A stretch of DNA of 6,767 nt, taken from positions 1-6,767 of the forward strand of contig CALZQD010000096.1 in NCBI GenBank assembly GCA_945828175.1. The letters run 5' to 3'. This DNA comes from an uncultured Bacteroidales bacterium (lineage in GTDB: Bacteria > Bacteroidota > Bacteroidia > Bacteroidales > Muribaculaceae). The notes under the pieces were generated by a model. That model was not told the DNA's origin. It did no database searches and saw only the letters and a program-made list of their open reading frames with translations. This document shows, in pieces, positions 5,671-6,767 of the stretch. The translations under genes were made by a program, and so were the position numbers. Numbering within the stretch: the stretch's first letter is position 1; the number at the start of each line of letters is the position of its first letter.

Positions 5671-6462
5671 TCATATCAAGTGGGTTACTTTGATTTTCTT
5701 GTAGGTTTTGCCGGAGATGCCGAGGGCTGCGAGCGTAGTATCTTTGATGATAAGCTCGCCCTTTTGGAGCGCGGCAATCTCGCTTTTGATTTCCTGGAAG
5801 TCGCGACCTGACACACCGAACAGGTCTTTGATTACACCGTCGGCGATGCTCTGCTGCTTCATAATGAGCGGGTATTGAGCGTTGGCGTAGAAGTCAAAGT
5901 GCTTGCTCTTGAACTGGTCCATATTCTGCGTAGCGAGAATGATGGATAAGCCCTTGTTACGCCCGACCGCGATAAGGTTGCGGAGCGGTCTATTGTCGAA
6001 GTCGAGCATATAGTGTGCCTCGTCTATGATTGTGAAGTGGCGTATCTGCACATAATCTTCGCTGACAACCTGCTTCGGAAGTTGCTCGTAAATGTTATTG
6101 AGTTTCGAGATGATGAAGTACACGATAGCTTTGGCTATCGGGCCGTCCTTGGGGAAAGAATCCATCTTGACGATGAAGCATTCGTCGGTAAGGTTTACCT
6201 TATCGCTATCGGCAAACAACTTGTTACGGACAAGTTGTTTGAGGATAGACGAGATGCTATCGTCTTTGTCGGCATTAACCATGCGCGACTGGTATTCTTT
6301 CAGCATCAGCTCGAAAGTGATAGGCTTGCCGTTTGTCTTCTTGTATGCGCCGACAATGGCTTCGCTCAAACGGTTGCTCATATTCGCGCTCAACGTGCCT
6401 CGGTCAATAGCGCAAAGGGCGTTAGCCATTTCCGTCGAGTAGAGATTTATTTCGTTGAGCGG
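5671..6462 (-). pseudogene. Truncated HerA/FtsK-like P-loop ATPase, C-terminal fragment (DptH-like?)
   Basis: The frame runs from 6462 to the TAA at 5673-5671. The first ATG is at 6429 (252 residues from there), but the codons before it (PLNEINLYSTE) read as protein, so the ATG is probably internal. Counting from that Met: HFTIIDEAHYM (131-141) is a Walker B with Asp136 and Glu137; VGRNKG (155-160) carries a possible arginine finger; LATQNMDQFKS (165-175) is the sensor strand typical of HerA/VirB4/FtsK-like ATPases; LQKGELIIKD (221-230) precedes the C-terminus KIKVTHLI. There is no Walker A, so the fragment cannot be a working ATPase. From memory the closest match is DptH, the large ATPase of Dpt/Dnd phosphorothioation-dependent restriction; other defence or DNA-translocation ATPases remain possible. 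The upstream frame stops at 6465-6463 exactly where a hairpin-rich segment starts. Sampled GC is about 50-55% against about 60-75% in the sugar genes, consistent with transfer. Confidence 0.7.
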
Positions 6463-6523
6463 TCAGCTCGGATGTCCGTCAGGAACCTGCCCGATAGCCC
6501 TCACGGCTAAAGGGCCTGACCGC
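6459..6523. repeat. 8-bp inverted repeat enclosing nested small hairpins
   Basis: GCGGTCAG (6459-6466) is the exact reverse complement of CTGACCGC (6516-6523). Inside lie CAGG/CCTG (6480-6489) and TAGCC/GGCTA (6495-6499 with 6505-6509), alternative to GCCC/GGGC (6497-6500 with 6512-6515). The left arm overlaps the end of the ATPase reading frame and supplies its stop. Confidence 0.6.
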
Positions 6524-6527
6524 GCCC

Positions 6528-6555
6528 TCGGCATAGAGGCGGTGCCGGATGCCGA
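6528..6555. repeat. 7-bp perfect inverted repeat TCGGCAT/ATGCCGA
   Basis: TCGGCAT (6528-6534) pairs with ATGCCGA (6549-6555). The 14-base loop contains a further GGC/GCC pair (6538-6540 with 6544-6546), so a compact stem-loop is plausible. There is no T-tract after it on either strand. Confidence 0.5.
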
Positions 6556-6729
6556 TAAACGAATGACAGCGAAGCGATGGCGATAAATGAGCAAGGGAAT
6601 TTTCGTGCCAGTGAGAGCAGAGGCAAGCTCGCCTTGGTAAAAATCCCCACTTCAAAGGGCATGATGCACGGTAAACTCCTTACCCATTCGAAAGTTCGCT
6701 ATCGAGAAGCGGCCACTCCAAATGAAAAG

Positions 6730-6767
6730 CGGACTTCGGATCCAACCAAAGTTGGTGCCGAAGCCCG
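6730..6767. repeat. Two-tier hairpin at the window edge
   Basis: CGG-A-CTTCGG (6730-6739) pairs with CCGAAG-C-CCG (6758-6767) with one A/C mismatch. After a 2-base internal loop, CCAAC (6742-6746) pairs with GTTGG (6751-6755) around CAAA. The preceding AAAAG suggests the stem continues past the window end. The left arm AAAAGCGGAC and the A/C mismatch are the same as in the hairpin at 5517-5546, so it may be a terminator of the same type. Confidence 0.6.

Larger units (their letters stand above)
6463..6767. other. Gene-free, hairpin-dense segment, probable mobile-element DNA
   Basis: No open frame here encodes a protein that I recognise; the longest ones are short and interrupted. The segment holds at least five inverted repeats (listed separately or within 6459-6523). 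It is joined directly to the broken ATPase frame. Its look recalls non-coding DNA of Bacteroidales conjugative or mobilisable elements, such as an oriT or element end, but this is recollection and inference without a diagnostic gene. Confidence 0.35.

Noticed and set aside
6013..6510. Plus-strand 165-codon frame opposite the ATPase fragment
   Set aside because: Antisense to a frame with Walker B and sensor motifs; its own translation shows no family.
6661..6767. Plus-strand frame starting MMHGKLLTHSKVRY and open to the window end
   Set aside because: Only about 35 codons are visible, no family is recognised, and its second half is explained by the hairpin at 6730-6767; it could be revisited if the contig is extended.

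Overview
This is a metagenome-style contig from the Bacteroidales, most likely a GC-rich gut lineage such as Muribaculaceae (the lineage is an inference; no rRNA or other marker gene is present). The evidence is two near-perfect Bacteroidetes -7 elements (TAnnTTTG), start codons with A/T-rich leaders and no obvious Shine-Dalgarno, an AraC-type regulator C-terminus of the Bacteroidetes style, and proteins that read like Bacteroidales families. The first 46 bases are not biological: they are the end of an Illumina Nextera i5 adapter, including an 8-base index and the 19-base Tn5 mosaic end, left untrimmed on the contig.

Layout. Positions 47-574 hold no gene that I can defend, only one weak minus-strand open frame. 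Three inverted repeats lie close together at 433-528, two of them related GGGCTTCA-type palindromes. A 5'-truncated AraC-family regulator remnant follows (575-823, +). Next is a two-gene minus-strand unit: a secreted protein with a C-terminal thioredoxin-like fold that has lost its CxxC (2580 to 1369), then thiol peroxidase tpx (1349 to 837), 19 bp apart. A divergent intergenic region (2581-2765) carries a recognisable promoter in each direction. On the plus strand follow an MFS sugar porter (2766-4217) and an N-acylglucosamine 2-epimerase (4265-5467), 47 bp apart and probably one operon, closed by a hairpin at 5517-5546.

The right end differs. A minus-strand fragment (6462 to 5671) of a large HerA/FtsK-like P-loop ATPase keeps Walker B but has lost Walker A and everything upstream. 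It resembles, at moderate confidence, the C-terminus of the Dpt/Dnd phosphorothioation restriction ATPase DptH. Its frame stops abruptly at 6463-6465, where a 300-base hairpin-dense, gene-free segment begins. That segment looks like mobile-element DNA and runs to the window edge.

Functionally, the centre is ordinary chromosomal biology: peroxide defence beside a probable envelope protein, and import plus epimerisation of an amino sugar (possibly ManNAc/GlcNAc from sialic acid breakdown). I see no complete new system. The parts most worth a second look are the truncated ATPase and its junction with the structured segment, the degenerate thioredoxin paired with tpx, and the transporter-epimerase pair that lacks its usual partners here.
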